From assembly GCA_025526915.1 (NCBI GenBank), contig JAHLKH010000021.1, positions 62,001-126,000 on the forward strand: a stretch of DNA of 64,000 nucleotides. The letters are read 5' to 3'. The notes under the pieces are model-generated. The model worked only from the letters and a program-made list of their open reading frames with translations. It was not told where the DNA came from and made no database searches. Below, piece by piece: positions 1 through 11,280 of the stretch. Position numbers and translations under genes: made by a program. Every line of letters begins with the position of its first letter. Within the stretch, counting starts at the first letter, position 1. The stretch comes from Entophlyctis helioformis (taxonomy: Eukaryota > Chytridiomycota > Chytridiomycetes > Chytridiales > Chytriomycetaceae).

Positions 1-3000
1 GCCGCAAGGACCCGGCACGCACGCCGCTCGGCCTTGCGCCAGGCACGACGTTTGTGTCGCGCTGCAAGATGTACGAGGTGCAGATGATGGGATTCCAAGA
101 ACAGGACCGCATCAACATCGACATTCCGTATCTGGATCTCAAAGCCGACGATGCTTTGGTGTCAGCCACATCGCCGCTGTCCAAGGATGCAGCACTGCCT
201 GAACAGAACGCATCGTCGGATGGTCCGAATGATGCGAATGGTGCGAATGCGGCAGCACTCGGGTTGCTGTGGTCCAAGGTGTTTGACGAGTACGACGCAC
301 AAGTGTTTGTTGATGAGCCCGGCCCAGCCTTGTCGGCTCAACAGTCACAGCAGCAGCAATCGTATCTGACTGTGCCACACTCGAGTGCAGCACAGCTTGT
401 CCGCAACACAGACCACGGTGATGGCCAGCGCGAATTTGGCGCAGACTCACATCACATGGACAGCCGCCCACAGCGTGGAATGCGCGGTGCAGGCAGTCCG
501 AACGGTCTGGGAGTGCAGGGCATGCGGCAGCCATACCCAGCCACACTTGGCGGCATCCATGGCGGCATCAGTGGCAACGCGGCGTTTGACAGCCTGCCAC
601 AGCCGCTCAACAGCACGGGTATGGACGACAACCAACGCACTCTGCTGCCGTATCCAAACTACCAGATGCAGCAGCAGCCTTTCCAGAAACAGCCGCAGCC
701 GCACCAGCAGACTGCCATGGGACGCAGGGAGCAGCCAGAGCGCGGTCTTGGTCTTGTTGGCAGCTTCAAGGATCGCACGGACGGCACCAGCTTTGACGCG
801 TTCATGGCGGAACAGGCAGCAGCCACAGGAACTGGCACAGGCAGACGTGGTGGTGGAAGTGTCAGTGGCGACGACCACGCACACTCGCATCTCTATCCAC
901 AGCGCGCATCTGGCCGTGCCGTTGCAGATGGCAGCACAGCAGCACTCGACGCGGACACGGCAATGCACTCGTTCTCGACGTCGCTGCAGCCGATCCGCAT
1001 TCGTGGGCCAGGCAGCCGCACTGCCGGTGCCATCGGCGGCACCACATCCACCGGCACATCTGTCGCACCCATCACCGTTGCCAGTTCGCTTGGCGAGCGC
1101 GGCCTGACACACGCAAGCGGCCATCGCGGCAGCTTCTCCGAGACCGGCTCGTACAAAGGCGCCAGCTCGCCCGGCATGGATTTCGGCCGCCACCTGAATG
1201 CAGGCAAGATGTCGCCGGGCAAGAGCTTCTCGCACCTTGCCAACCGCCAGCAGATCCCGCGCCAGAACTATGTCAATCCGTGCAACCCCATCAAGAACGT
1301 CATCCGCGCCAGCAGCCACATCCGCCGCTGGGAACACATCTTCCCGAAAGTCGTCATGGCCAACCGCGACGTGGACGTGGCGTCGACCAACTGGAAGTCG
1401 TTGTGCACGCCCGCGTGTCTGCCGCTCACGACCGAGTTCTTTCCGTCGCCCGAAGAGCTGGCAGATCAGTATCTGGAGAACACGAACCTTTTGTCGCCGG
1501 CCGTCGAAGATGCGGCCCCGTACCAGTGGACAGCGGAGATGCAAGCCAGGAAGCTCGAGTCGCTGCTTGTTGAGCTCATCAGCCAGCGACTTGCGCAGGG
1601 ATTCCAGCTGGTTGTATCGACGGCGCGGGATGGCACACAGAAGCTGCCCGGCATGCCAGCGCCAGCCTCGTTGACGGCGATGTCTGGTGAGTCCAATGTG
1701 CTGGATGCAGCATGGCACTTTGCGGCTGTTGCCTGACACTCTCCTGCTTCTTCTGGCAACCCACCACCTGGCAACATGGCCGCCTTGTGTGCGTATGCAT
1801 TCCATCCCATCCCATGCCATCTCATGCCATCCCATGCCATCCCATGCGTGCACAGCACTCGAGACGCCGCGCACGCCAGACCGTCGCCAGCGCATGTCGA
1901 TTCCACAGGGCAGGCTTGGACGCGACGCGATGGGTCTGCAGCACGCGCAAGTGTACCAGCCGACATCCACGTTCTCGACCGCCAAGCATTACGACCTGAG
2001 TCTGGGCGACCACGTGCACCGCCTGTCCTATGACACAAACTCGAGCAACAACATTGAGATCAAGTGCTACCTCCGCAAGATCAGCTACGACACCAGCAGC
2101 GTGCCGTACAAGTGCGCCATCTGGCCCAAGAACATGGCGGGATACGAGCTGCGGTCGTTCAGCTTTGCGTATCCGTCACTGGAGAACTACAAGTGGAGCT
2201 ACCTCGACGGTCTGGTTGCAGGATACCAGGACAAGATGACTGAAGCACTGCGCTACTGGCGCACGCGGTTCCTGCTCATCCCGGCCGAGTCGGTGTCGCA
2301 GCAGAGCAGCATGATCCATGCGGCAGGCACCGGCAGCCACGACACGCTCGACGAAGAAGAGATCCGGCTGGCGGGATTCAACCGGTTCATTGACATGATC
2401 GAAAAGTCGCGATGGGTGCCGCCGGGCGAGGCCGCAGATGCCGATGCACGGCGCAAGCGACCAGCCAAGCGGGCGATGGAGATCCAGTTCACTACGTTTG
2501 ACACGACCAGCTTTGTCAAGAACGAGGTGCTGCGGGCCACGGATGCGCTTGTGTCGAGCACCGGACAGCCACATGCGCCACCACACATTCGCAGCTACAC
2601 ACGCAGCAGCTAAACGCGCAGCAGCAGCACAGCAGCGACTGACGCACCGCAAGCCGTCTATATCCAGTGCCGTATCGCCAGCCATTGTGCCGGATCGGCT
2701 GACCAAGTCGTCGTCGCTGCTTGAGATTGCCATGGCGATGCAGCAGGCGAGTGGACCGCCGTTCAAAAACCGTCGCTGGCACATCCGCGTGTACGAGCGG
2801 GCGTGCATTGGCAGCGAGGCAGTCGACTGGCTGGTGCGAGCGTTCACGGACATTGACACACGCGACGAGGCGATCGAGTACGGCAACTATCTGCTGGACA
2901 AAGGGCGTGCTGCAGCACGTGCATCACAGACACCGGTTCATGGACGGGTTCTACTTTTACCGCATTGGCCGCGACTATGACGTTGAGCTGGTCAAAGAGC

Positions 3001-4220
3001 GGCCGGCAACGCAGTCGACGTGGTTTGGCAGTGGCAGCCGACCGTCTGCAGTCTCGGCAGGCTCTACAGGCTCTGCTTCACAGGCGGCTGCATCTGGCGC
3101 GTCTGGAGTGCCAATGACAGCAGCCGTGACAGCAGCCATGGCGAGTGGTGGCAAGCAAGGACACCTCGGACTCAGCGCACCAGGCGACAAGGACAGGGAC
3201 AGCGACAAGGACAGGGACATGGACTCGTTCACAGTATCGGCCACCGCAGCCGATGCCGCCACTGGCGATGCATCAGCAGCAGCAGCCATCCAGACAGCAG
3301 GCAGCGGCACACTGACCCACTCGACATCGATGATGCTGTCGCGGTCGTCGTCAGGCCAGCCGCTCGACGCTCGCGAGCCGTTCCCTCTGTCGCGCCAGAT
3401 GGCAGTGGGCATGGATCCGCAGCGCAAGTCGACGCGCCAAGAGGTGGCCGTGATCCACTACGACACGACGCACAATCCCAAGAACTGCTACCACATCCAG
3501 CTGCACTGGCTCGTCTGCACGCCGCGGCTCATTGAAGACATGCTGTACAGCTGGGTGCGCATGGCCGAGAAGTGCTCGCTGCGGCTTGTCGAGGCGCCGG
3601 TCGAGCAAGCGCGGCCGTTCTCGGACGACAACCCGTTCCAGTCGGTTGTGACGCTTGTGCCTGTGGTGCGGCCGCCTGCACTCGCGGTCTTCCGTGAACG
3701 GCTGGCACAGATGCAGCATGCAGGCAGCACGGCGCCACCAGCGACAGCCACGACGCCAACAGCCACGACGCCAGCAGCAACGGCCACGAGTGAAGTGCCG
3801 CCCCTGTGGTTCGAGGCAGAGCTGCTGCGCAGCCATGGCTACGTGCTGGATGTGGAAGCCGATCGGCTGTTCCCGCCGGGAGCCGTCGAGCACTCGTTCC
3901 TGCGGTCGCCATACGAGCACACGCAGTACGTGCACCGCTCTGGTGTGGCGTTTGTGCAGATCTGCGATGACGGCCGGTTTCTGTGGGCAGACAACCGCGT
4001 GTTTCTGGCGAGCAGCTCTGGGTTCATGGGGCCGCGTGCATCACCGGCCGCTATGACGCCGGATGCGCTGCGCGGTGAGCTACAGCGGCTGTGCGACGAT
4101 GGCGAGTTCCTGGAGCGGTTCTGGGCGGATGCCGAGCGGCGGCTGGTGAGCAGCCTGACACTGGTATCGGCTGGGCAGCCGTCGTTGCTGTCACTGGACG
4201 CGCATCTGCCACAGCATTGA
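1..4220 (+). CDS. IML1: Iml1/DEPDC5 homologue, copy 1 (5'-truncated by window edge, frame broken three times)
   Basis: Iml1 is the SEACIT/GATOR1 subunit that, with Npr2 and Npr3, restrains TORC1 at the vacuole by acting on the Gtr1/Rag GTPase. The frame is open from base 3. Exons are <1..1686 and 1856..4220, separated by a 169-bp GT-AG intron. A DEP domain lies at about 2737-2975 (WHIRVYER, EAVDWLVRAF, FMDGFYFYRIG), followed by the conserved C-terminal domain, stop at 4218-4220. Compared with copy 2 (43686-50380), this copy has one base missing at 2587-2590, one missing at 2628-2634 and one extra in the A/G run at 2898-2905. The reading frame therefore moves around the linker and DEP domain and returns afterwards. 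The protein is otherwise highly similar, so these could be sequence errors or a young pseudogene. The 3' end faces TIM44, about 130 bp away. Confidence 0.85.
1795..1855 (+). repeat. CCATGCCATC-type minisatellite inside the IML1 intron
   Basis: The 3' part of the 169-bp intron (1687-1855) is a tandem array of CCATCCCATGCCATC-like units ending at the CACAG acceptor. The same array is in the intron of copy 2 (46120-46288) with the same total length, so it predates the duplication. Confidence 0.8.
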
Positions 4221-4352
4221 TGGACGCTCTGCAAGTCAAGCTTGTACATAAACCTGGCCACGTGTAATGTCACAATGCAGTTTCATTCGGTGCATGCCCT
4301 TGTTTCTTCGTGTGTTATAGCTTATGTGGATCCAGCAGCACCAGCACGGCGC

Positions 4353-5931
4353 TTACCATCCAGCACTGCCACGAGCCCAGTCGACAATAGTCCAACCCTT
4401 TGTGACGGGGTTATAGGGAGCCTCCGTGTCGATGATTTCGGCACGAGTAAATGCCATCACGTAGTTGGCAGTCTGGATCTTGTCTTCCTGGCCAAGAACA
4501 AGCTCGCCCTTGACGTTGCGGAACAGCAAAACCTCCTGGGTCACAAAGCCAACAAGGATGATGGGCAGCTCGTCGTTGAGGAGCGTCACTTGACGGATGT
4601 CCACGTTGCGGATGTCGAGCAGCTTGCTGTCAGAGATGAGACCCTGCTGCTTCTGTGCCTCGAAGCCAACAGTGAGCTTGGCAAATGCCTGAAAAAAAGC
4701 CGCAGTAGACAGAATATGAGTAAGAATGCCAGCACGGAGAGACGGAAAACGGCCAATGCAACTTACTGCCTCACTGGCCCACTCCTTGATCGTGGCAACG
4801 TCGCCCTTGAGGTACGCCTCGACGATCTCGGGGATCGTGTAGCGCGTAGCCTCCTTGAGGAAGCCGTCAAGAGTAAAGTAGGGGTCGACAGCACGGAAGG
4901 CGCGAACGACGCGAGCCTGCTCAGACTCTTCGACGTTTGTGCGAGAGAACAGGTTGCGCATGCGCTCGATGATGGGGTTGTTGCTCTCCTCGACGGATCT
5001 GCGGGCAGCAAACATCGTGCGTCCAATGGTGCTCTCCTCTGCAAACTTGCGCCAGGACTCGGCCATGCGCGACGATCGGTGGAGAACCACGTTGCCGCCG
5101 GCCTCTGGGTTGGGCAGCACCGGCTTTGTGGGATCGGGGCCAGAGCCCGGACGGATGTTCTTGCGCTGGATCTCGAGCCACTCCTGGCGCTCCTTCTCTC
5201 GCAGCTCCTTTGGCTTGTATTCTGCATAGAAAGCGTTGGAGGAGCTCTCGGTGACTTCCCTGATGCTGGACGAGATGGCCTTGGCCGCAGCCGTGTTCTT
5301 GATGGGCTCGGCGACCTGGCAACAATCGCCATCAAAGCAGCCATCACATGCACAGTCAGACAGCAGCGATCAATCGCAACGGGACTGCGGCGCAGACAGG
5401 CGGATGCCGCCGGCTCCTACCTTTTGAGAAATGTCGGCAACGGTCTCTGCCGTCTTGTAGATGACCTCGCCGGTCATCTTGACGGCCGGCGTCTCGAGCG
5501 TCTTGTCAACGACCTCGCCGACGGTCTTGAGCACCTTGGACGTGGTTTCGCTGGTCTTGGACATGGCCTCGCGGGTGCGGGCGACGGCATCAGACTCTGC
5601 AATCTTGGTGGTCTCGTCCGAGAGCAGCTTGACGTTCTGCTGGAAGTCCTTGTTCTCCTCGACCTGCCGACGCACCGACTTGGCGAACTCGCTGAAGACG
5701 TTGACTGATCTAGACTGCAGCCTGGTGTTGACGGCCGAGACGACAAACGGCGCTGTTGCCGAAGCGGTCCATGCGGCGTATGTGGCTGGCGCTAATGCGG
5801 ACGATCCTGCAGAGGATGCGGGGGATGCTGTGAGGGCGGTGGCGGCCGAAGCCCTTGCGGCGCTCTGTCAGGTTGAATGCCGTTGCCGTTGCCGTTGCCG
5901 TCGCCGTTGCCGAGGCCGAGGCCGAGGCCAA
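4353..5931 (-). CDS. TIM44: Tim44, mitochondrial import motor scaffold
   Basis: Tim44 tethers mtHsp70 to the TIM23 translocon on the matrix side of the inner membrane. Reading leftwards, coding exons are about 5867..5421, 5315..4767 and 4688..4353, with GT-AG introns of 105 bp (5420-5316) and 78 bp (4766-4689); all three are in frame with each other. The first part is a charged helical region (RRQVEENKDFQQNVKLLSDE) and the last two exons hold the Tim44-like domain (VDPYFTLDGFLKEATRYTI, KGWTIVDWARG). The N-terminus is not settled. The Tim44 frame is open upward to a stop at 5870 without an ATG, while the likely start (ATG at 5931, a Ser/Ala/Thr/Arg-rich presequence-like run) is in another frame. 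An undetected intron or one indel between 5760 and 5870 would join them. Confidence 0.85.
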
Positions 5932-5932
5932 G
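5880..5932. repeat. CCGTTG and GAGGCC hexamer repeats at the TIM44 5' end
   Basis: Tandem CCGTTG hexamers followed by GAGGCC hexamers. On the minus strand they encode the alternating Ser-Ala and Thr-Ala start of the putative Tim44 presequence. Expansion or contraction here could explain the unresolved N-terminal frame. Confidence 0.7.
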
Positions 5933-5995
5933 GGTTGAACAGCGCAGAATCAGCACACTGCTCTGCACAGCTGCGGACAAACGCAGCCCAGCGCA

Positions 5996-5998
<3 letters not shown>

Positions 5999-6029
<31 letters not shown>

Positions 6030-6030
6030 G
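5999..6030. repeat. (CTGG)n microsatellite in the TIM44/AVO2-like divergent promoter
   Basis: About seven copies of CTGG lie between the divergently transcribed TIM44 (-) and Avo2-like (+) genes. The rest of the 270-bp spacer also contains CTGC/CTGCCTG-rich sequence. No core promoter element is clear. Confidence 0.75.
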
Positions 6031-6205
6031 CGGTTTCTGCAGGTGCAGCTGCAGCATGTGCGGTGCAAGGATTGCCTGTCTGCCCAGCTGCATGCCCAGC
6101 TGCCTGCCTGCTCAGCTGCCTGTCTGCCTGCTCACCTGTGCGAATATGGACCGACGGGACGCTGCCAGCATTTTACGCTTTGCTGTGTTTTTGGAAACGA
6201 TTATA

Positions 6206-7381
6206 ATGACGGCGTTTGGGGCAACGACCGCACCGGCAGCAGGCGCCATGCCAAACGGCGGCGTCCCGTCGGCCGCACCGTCAGAGGCCGCAATAGCCTC
6301 GCCAGTGCCACACGCACCGCCGCCGCCGCCGCCGCCGCAGCCTGGACCGTTCCAGCAGGGCCTGCTGCCGCTCGCATCTCTTGCTGGATCTGGCGTAGCG
6401 ACACGGTCGCCAGCCATCGGTGGCTCTGGCTCTTCGCACGGATCCATCACAGGCATCGTGCCGTCAGCAGGCTCGGGATCTGGAGGGCTCGGCTCGCTCC
6501 TTGGCGCACCGCCAGACGCGGCATCCATCGCCGCTGCTACCCAGCTGCCGGTGCGGATCGTGTACCCAAACCTGCTCAAGCTGGCGGTCGGCGAAGGCGA
6601 CCTTGCGCTGCTGCGGCGGCTGCTCAAGACCAAAAACCTGCCATTCAATGTGCCTGACCCAGAGACCGGCTGGCCGATGCTGTTCTACGCCATTGCGTGG
6701 CACAAGAACACGATTGTCGAGTACCTGCTGGACTTTGAGACTGCGCCATCCAAGGTATGTGGCTCCCGCTGCATCTGTCCTGGAGACTTGAAAGACACGC
6801 ACGCCATGAGAGCCGACGCTGACCGCAGCTGGATGCATGCATTGGCGGCACAGGATTTTCGAGACACCAACGCGCTCATGGTTGCGATCGAGAACAAGAA
6901 CGAAGTGGTATGTGGCTGCATGCCGGCCACGACTCTGGGCATTGCCGTGGTTAGGCAAGGCTCATCAGTAGCATGCCCCGGCAGGCATTCACGCTCTACT
7001 TGAGCAGATTCCCGCAGATCATCACCTGGGCCAACAAGGACGGCCAGACAGCACTCATCATCGCGACACAAAAGGGCCATATCGGCATGATCCAGGCGCT
7101 TCTTGACATGGGTGTTGATGTCCACTCTGTCGATGCAGACGGATCCACTCCACTGCACCAGTTGAGTTGCTAGCTTGGCACGACCCATGCATGCATGCAT
7201 GCACGCACAAGCATATTGACATGCATTGGACAGTGCCGCGGCGTACGGATACATCGAGTGCGTGGACATTCTTCTCGAGCATGGGGCGAGCCCATCGCTT
7301 GTTAACAAGATGGGATGGTCGTCGATAGACTATGCATACTCGAACGAGCTCAAGCAAAGGCTCGAGGCACGATCCAGCTAG
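6206..7381 (+). CDS. Ankyrin-repeat protein, probable Avo2-like TORC2 subunit
   Basis: Exons 6206..6754, 6854..6907, 6985..7160 and 7234..7381 (introns 99, 77 and 73 bp, all GT-AG) give 308 residues. About 110 Gly/Ala/Pro-rich residues with a proline run (PPPPPPPQPGP) precede four to five ankyrin repeats (ETGWPMLFYAIAWHKNTIVE, NKDGQTALIIATQKGHIGMI, ADGSTPLHHAAAYGYIECVD). The repeat number and the short tail after the last repeat (MGWSSIDYAYSNELKQRLE) resemble yeast Avo2, an accessory TORC2 subunit. The match is by overall pattern, so another small cytosolic ankyrin protein is possible. The third splice junction is well supported because it rebuilds the TPLHHAA ankyrin signature. An in-frame upstream ATG at 6146 is an alternative start. 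Confidence 0.75.
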
Positions 7382-7488
7382 TCAACCCAATAGACGACGA
7401 TGTGCACTTTACTATGCCATCTGAAAACGAAAAGCATTCAAAGAAGAAAAGGAACGGGGGGAAGTTGCAAAGGATAGAGCCTTGCAGT

Positions 7489-9372
7489 TTAGAGTTTTGC
7501 TGCAGGCTTGGCCTTTGCTGGCTCATCAGACTTGGCATTTTCATCAGCTACACCGGGAGGGGCCAGCGGCTTTTGAGGACGCTCGGTGTATCGAATGACA
7601 CCCTCTTGCGCCGTGGAGAGGACAAGACGGCCGTCTTGGGTGTAGACACGGCCGTGTGAAAAGCCGCGGCCGTTGATGGCGCGAGGGCTTTCCATGACAT
7701 GCAGCAGCCATTCATCGGCACGGTACGGCGCATGGAACCACTGGACACGCGCTGGTGGTCAGTCTGCGATGCCGCCAAGGCGACAGCCGTGATGGATTTC
7801 ACACATACAATCGCGTGGTCAAGACTGGTGAACATGGTCAGCGCACCGCCTTGCTTCATGAGCTTTGCTCTGTGTGGGATGATGCTGGTGAGGAGCAACT
7901 CGTGCTTTGCACGGCATTAGCATGTCTAACGCAGCAGCCGTGGACCATGCAACGCGATTCAACGCCTTACATCTGAGCTGTACGCAGCCACACAGTGGTG
8001 GAATCCGGGATCGTCAGGGAGCTTGCCGTAAGCCTTGATCCAAAGCATCTACGAGCATTCGCGTCAGTCGGTGCTACCACGAAGAGGCAGAGCGTGCAAG
8101 TTTGCCAGTCTGCATCGACAGGAGCGCTGACGAACTAACCTGTGTCGGCTCAAGCGGGTCGCGGCCAAGCGCCTTGTTGGTTACATGACGAACATCCACA
8201 GGGAACGGCTGTGATTGTGTCCGATACTGTCAGCTGATCCGCAAGGCTGTCCAATGGAGGATGCGCGTCAGGCACTGACCTGGTCGAGGCGTGTCTCGAT
8301 GGACTTGTGGATCTTTGCTGCCTTTGGATCAGCAAGAACGTCGCGCAGTCGTTGCTGCACACTGTTGGATGGCATGCGTGCGTGAGCTGGTTCATGCGCG
8401 GCAAATGCACAGCGTTGGCATGCACAATGGCGTACCTTTTGAATGCTTCAGGCGGAGGCACGCTGGGCATGGGGTGCTTGAGGGCAGATGTGAATACTCA
8501 TGCTGTGCAGCACATGCGGCAGTGTCGACTCGTGCATGCCTACCTGGTGAACAAGCTTTGATTCTTCGTGCGTTTGGAACGAGCACATGAGCACAAAGAT
8601 GGTCTTGTCGCGCTGGCGGGCAGCAACACTGCGCGTGGCATAGCTTCTGCCTTCACGGACACGATACACGCGGTACAGGATCGGGACCGTATTGTCGCCA
8701 GCCAGCAGAAAGTACGAGTGCAGTGACTGTGGTAGCATTGGAAAGAGAGCGGTGCATCCATCAACAAGTAAGCTTTGGTGGCACACTCGGCGGATGGGCC
8801 TCGATTGGGTGTCAGGGCGAGATGGGTGACTTGCATGAACCATAAATTTGCTGTCGACGGTCAGTGCAGCGGCTCGCAGTGCCTGTCCAATGACTTGGCC
8901 GCCTGTCGGTTGCAATGCCATGTCGGTGCAATACGGTGTTATCGGTTCGCCAGTCGGTCAGTCGGTCAGTCGGTCAGTCGGTCAGCAGGTCAGTCGGTCA
9001 GCCCGCGGCCATGCCCAAGCGTTGGCTGCCAAGGCAGAGAGAGTACAGGTCGCCAAACACAGCAGAAGCAGGACAAGTGCGTGTGCAAGCAGATGCATCT
9101 CCAGCAGCAGCGGCATCGTACCAAAGACGCCGCGATTGCCTGGCGGCTTCCAGAGCTCCTTGCTGCGGAACAGATTGGTGTCGAGAGCTGAGTTTTGAGG
9201 AGTGCTGTCAGTTGCGAGACTCGTCTCGAGCGGGCGAATGCAGAGCCAAGGAATGCCTGCTGCCACGAGTGCGGCAGCGTGGCGCCGAGGCTGGAATGCA
9301 TCTGCACCTACTCTCGAGGTCTAGAGCCTTCTCCATGGGGGTCTGGAAGACCTCGCCGTCGACAGCAGCCAT
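7489..9372 (-). CDS. TES1: Peroxisomal acyl-CoA thioesterase (TesB/ACOT8/Tes1 family)
   Basis: Hydrolyses acyl-CoA esters in peroxisomes. Ten exons, read leftwards: 9372..9312, 9187..9122, 8902..8835, 8726..8544, 8476..8436, 8361..8280, 8208..8140, 8048..7971, 7898..7809 and 7740..7489, giving 329 residues, close to the family norm of about 320. Family blocks: LDTNLFRSKELWKPPGNRGV, GGQVIGQAL, VHSLHSYFLLAGD, a second hot-dog fold with SLDHAIWFHAPYRADEWLL, and ESPRAINGRGFSHGRVYTQD. The last residues are AKL, a type-1 peroxisomal targeting signal. The intron at 8834-8727 uses a GC donor (GCAAGT). The nearest GT would break the frame, while the GC site restores the VHSLHSYF block. The intron at 9121-8903 holds a GTCGGTCA repeat. 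Confidence 0.9.
8951..9002. repeat. Tandem GTCGGTCA array in a thioesterase intron
   Basis: About six copies of an 8-bp GTCGGTCA unit sit within the 219-bp intron 9121-8903, the longest intron of the gene. They are non-coding in the spliced model. Confidence 0.8.
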
Positions 9373-9502
9373 CTCGAAATGTGGACTATCACAAGCCTGC
9401 GGTAAAACCACCAACGCGCTCAAATGAAAGATGCGGTTGCAGCAACACCAATGTATTGGAGAGGTCACAACAACAATAGGAGGCCAGCGCACTACTATCG
9501 CA

Positions 9503-11047
9503 CTACTTTTTGATAACGTCAAAGTCGGCGGGAGGGAAGATGATGCCGTACATGACGGCCATGGCCTCCATGACACAGGCCGCAAACTGCAAGATCATTG
9601 TGAGCGGCACGCGGACGGCAATGAGGATCGGGTTGACCTTCTTGTCAATGTCCTGCACAAGGATTCCAATGACGTAGAGGTACACAAAGTTGACAAACGA
9701 AAAGTCCTTGAGGAGACCGAACCAGCGCGGAGTGCCCATGGGGATCCAGATGCCGAGGAACACGGATGCAATGGTGCCGTAGAGGGCGAGAATGCCGAGC
9801 GTCCAGAAAAAGGCCCAGATCTTGGGGAGGAGGAGCGGCAGGCGGCGGATGCCCACGTACCATCTGCGGCGCTGCTTGAGGAAGCCGATGAGATCCATGG
9901 GCGACTGCTCACGCACGAGGCCGGCGACCTTGCCGCACTTGTAACCCTTTTCCCAGGCGTGCGTGGCAAACTGGTAGTCCTCTGTGAGCGAGCCGAGATC
10001 CCACGTGATGGCGTTTTCGACCTCGCCATTCATAAGGAGGAACGAGCCGTGTGCGCCAAAGGCCGGACGGTGCAGGTAGGTGTACTGCAGGTGGAAGCGG
10101 GCGAGATCGTCGGCCACGCGGATGGCGTCCGCGACCGTGAAGAACCAGTTGGTCCAGTAGCGGTACTGGTTGTACAGGATCGGGCCTTGGCCCCACTGGT
10201 AGTCGTGCTCGTACTTGACGAAATCGATGACGCGGCGCACAGACTCGTCGTCAATGACCGACTCTTCGTCGAGGTGGAGGATCCAGTCGTACTGCGTGTA
10301 ACGCATTGTCTGGCGGTACCACTCGAGCGCGCGCGCCTTGTATTTGGATTGCGACGTCTGGAACGCCTTGGGGCACGTAAAGCAGTTGATACCGTCAATA
10401 AAGTGGGGCTCGTCAGTGAGGACGTGCACTCGCACACACGGATCGAGGGCCTCGAGGTGTTTGTGTGCATTCCATGAGCGCATGACGGCATCGATATTGT
10501 CGCCCTTGGTGACCGTCAGGATGTAGAGGTTGTCAACACGGCGGGCCGTCGTCGGGTCGCGGATCAGGTACTTTGGGGTGCGGAAAGGCAGCGCAAGGCC
10601 AAAGAAGCAGATGAGGGTGTAGGGCAGAGGCAGGATCCAGCCAAGCTTCCAGTAGCAGCCAATGTTCCACAGCTCGTCGTCGACATAAAACTGGGGCAGG
10701 TGGAAGGTCATAAAGTAGGTGCCGACGAGCACAACGCAGATATGCACGAACCACGCCTCGGACATGAGCGTCATGACAAACGCCGTGTTGCCCGTGTTTG
10801 TGCGCACGCCGTTGTCGCCGCCGACGAGTGCGAGCGACGGGCCCATGGGGCCACGGATACCAGCGACGCCCTTGGTCACCGCTGCGCCTCGTTGTTTCTC
10901 GATATCGTCGAGATTGTAGCTGCCGCCAGAGGGGGGCCGGATACCGTCGTGCGATGGATCATGGAGCGTGTCGAGAGAAGGCCGCTGATTCACTTCGTGA
11001 TCAACAGTAGCGACCGAGTCATTAAACTCGGGCTTATAGCTGGGCAT
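9503..11047 (-). CDS. Family-2 glycosyltransferase, egghead-like, multi-pass membrane protein
   Basis: Intronless, 514 residues from the ATG at 11047; an in-frame start at 11137 would add 30. After about 90 polar residues come two membrane segments (WFVHICVVLVGTYFMTF and LPYTLICFFGLALPF), then a GT2 catalytic domain: DWILHLDEES (metal/sugar-nucleotide DXD-type site), LTEDYQF (general base region) and KQRRRWYVG (the Q/RXXRW acceptor motif, near residue 390). Several membrane helices close the protein. Order and spacing match the family of the animal beta-1,4-mannosyltransferase Egghead rather than chitin synthase. The acceptor is unknown. By family one would expect a lipid-linked sugar substrate in the ER/Golgi. 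Confidence 0.82.
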   Translation of the reverse strand: MPSYKPEFNDSVATVDHEVNQRPSLDTLHDPSHDGIRPPSGGSYNLDDIEKQRGAAVTKGVAGIRGPMGPSLALVGGDNGVRTNTGNTAFVMTLMSEAWFVHICVVLVGTYFMTFHLPQFYVDDELWNIGCYWKLGWILPLPYTLICFFGLALPFRTPKYLIRDPTTARRVDNLYILTVTKGDNIDAVMRSWNAHKHLEALDPCVRVHVLTDEPHFIDGINCFTCPKAFQTSQSKYKARALEWYRQTMRYTQYDWILHLDEESVIDDESVRRVIDFVKYEHDYQWGQGPILYNQYRYWTNWFFTVADAIRVADDLARFHLQYTYLHRPAFGAHGSFLLMNGEVENAITWDLGSLTEDYQFATHAWEKGYKCGKVAGLVREQSPMDLIGFLKQRRRWYVGIRRLPLLLPKIWAFFWTLGILALYGTIASVFLGIWIPMGTPRWFGLLKDFSFVNFVYLYVIGILVQDIDKKVNPILIAVRVPLTMILQFAACVMEAMAVMYGIIFPPADFDVIKK

Positions 11048-11280
11048 GGCGAGGTAGAGATCGAGTGTGGCAGTAGGTGCAATGAGGTGGGGGATCTGTG
11101 GCAGGGAAAGGGTCTGGGAGTGTCCGCTGTCCAGCAATTAGTGAAGCTGGGGAAAGACTCTTGCCAAATGCCTGCTATTGTTGTATCTGCGGTTTGTTTG
11201 CGTCCACAGCATTCGCCACAGGCATCTGTTTATTGTAAACAAACCAGCTCGCGCCGGTCTTATCGGAGCAAGCACAGCGC

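Larger units (their letters stand above)
1..4246 (+). repeat. Left arm of a large inverted duplication carrying IML1
   Basis: Bases 1-4246 match the reverse complement of 43660-47991 almost throughout, including the intron and its minisatellite. The match stops 26 bp after the IML1 stop codon, at 4246 and 43660, where the sequences diverge abruptly. The arm continues beyond the left window edge. The arms differ by substitutions and by in-frame repeat-length changes in low-complexity stretches. Confidence 0.92.

Noticed and set aside
447..1985. Long minus-strand ORF opposite IML1
   Set aside because: It is a shadow of the conserved plus-strand frame in GC-rich DNA; it has no domains and crosses the intron.
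4242..5708. 488-codon plus-strand ORF over TIM44
   Set aside because: Antisense to the well-conserved Tim44 exons and reads through both Tim44 introns.
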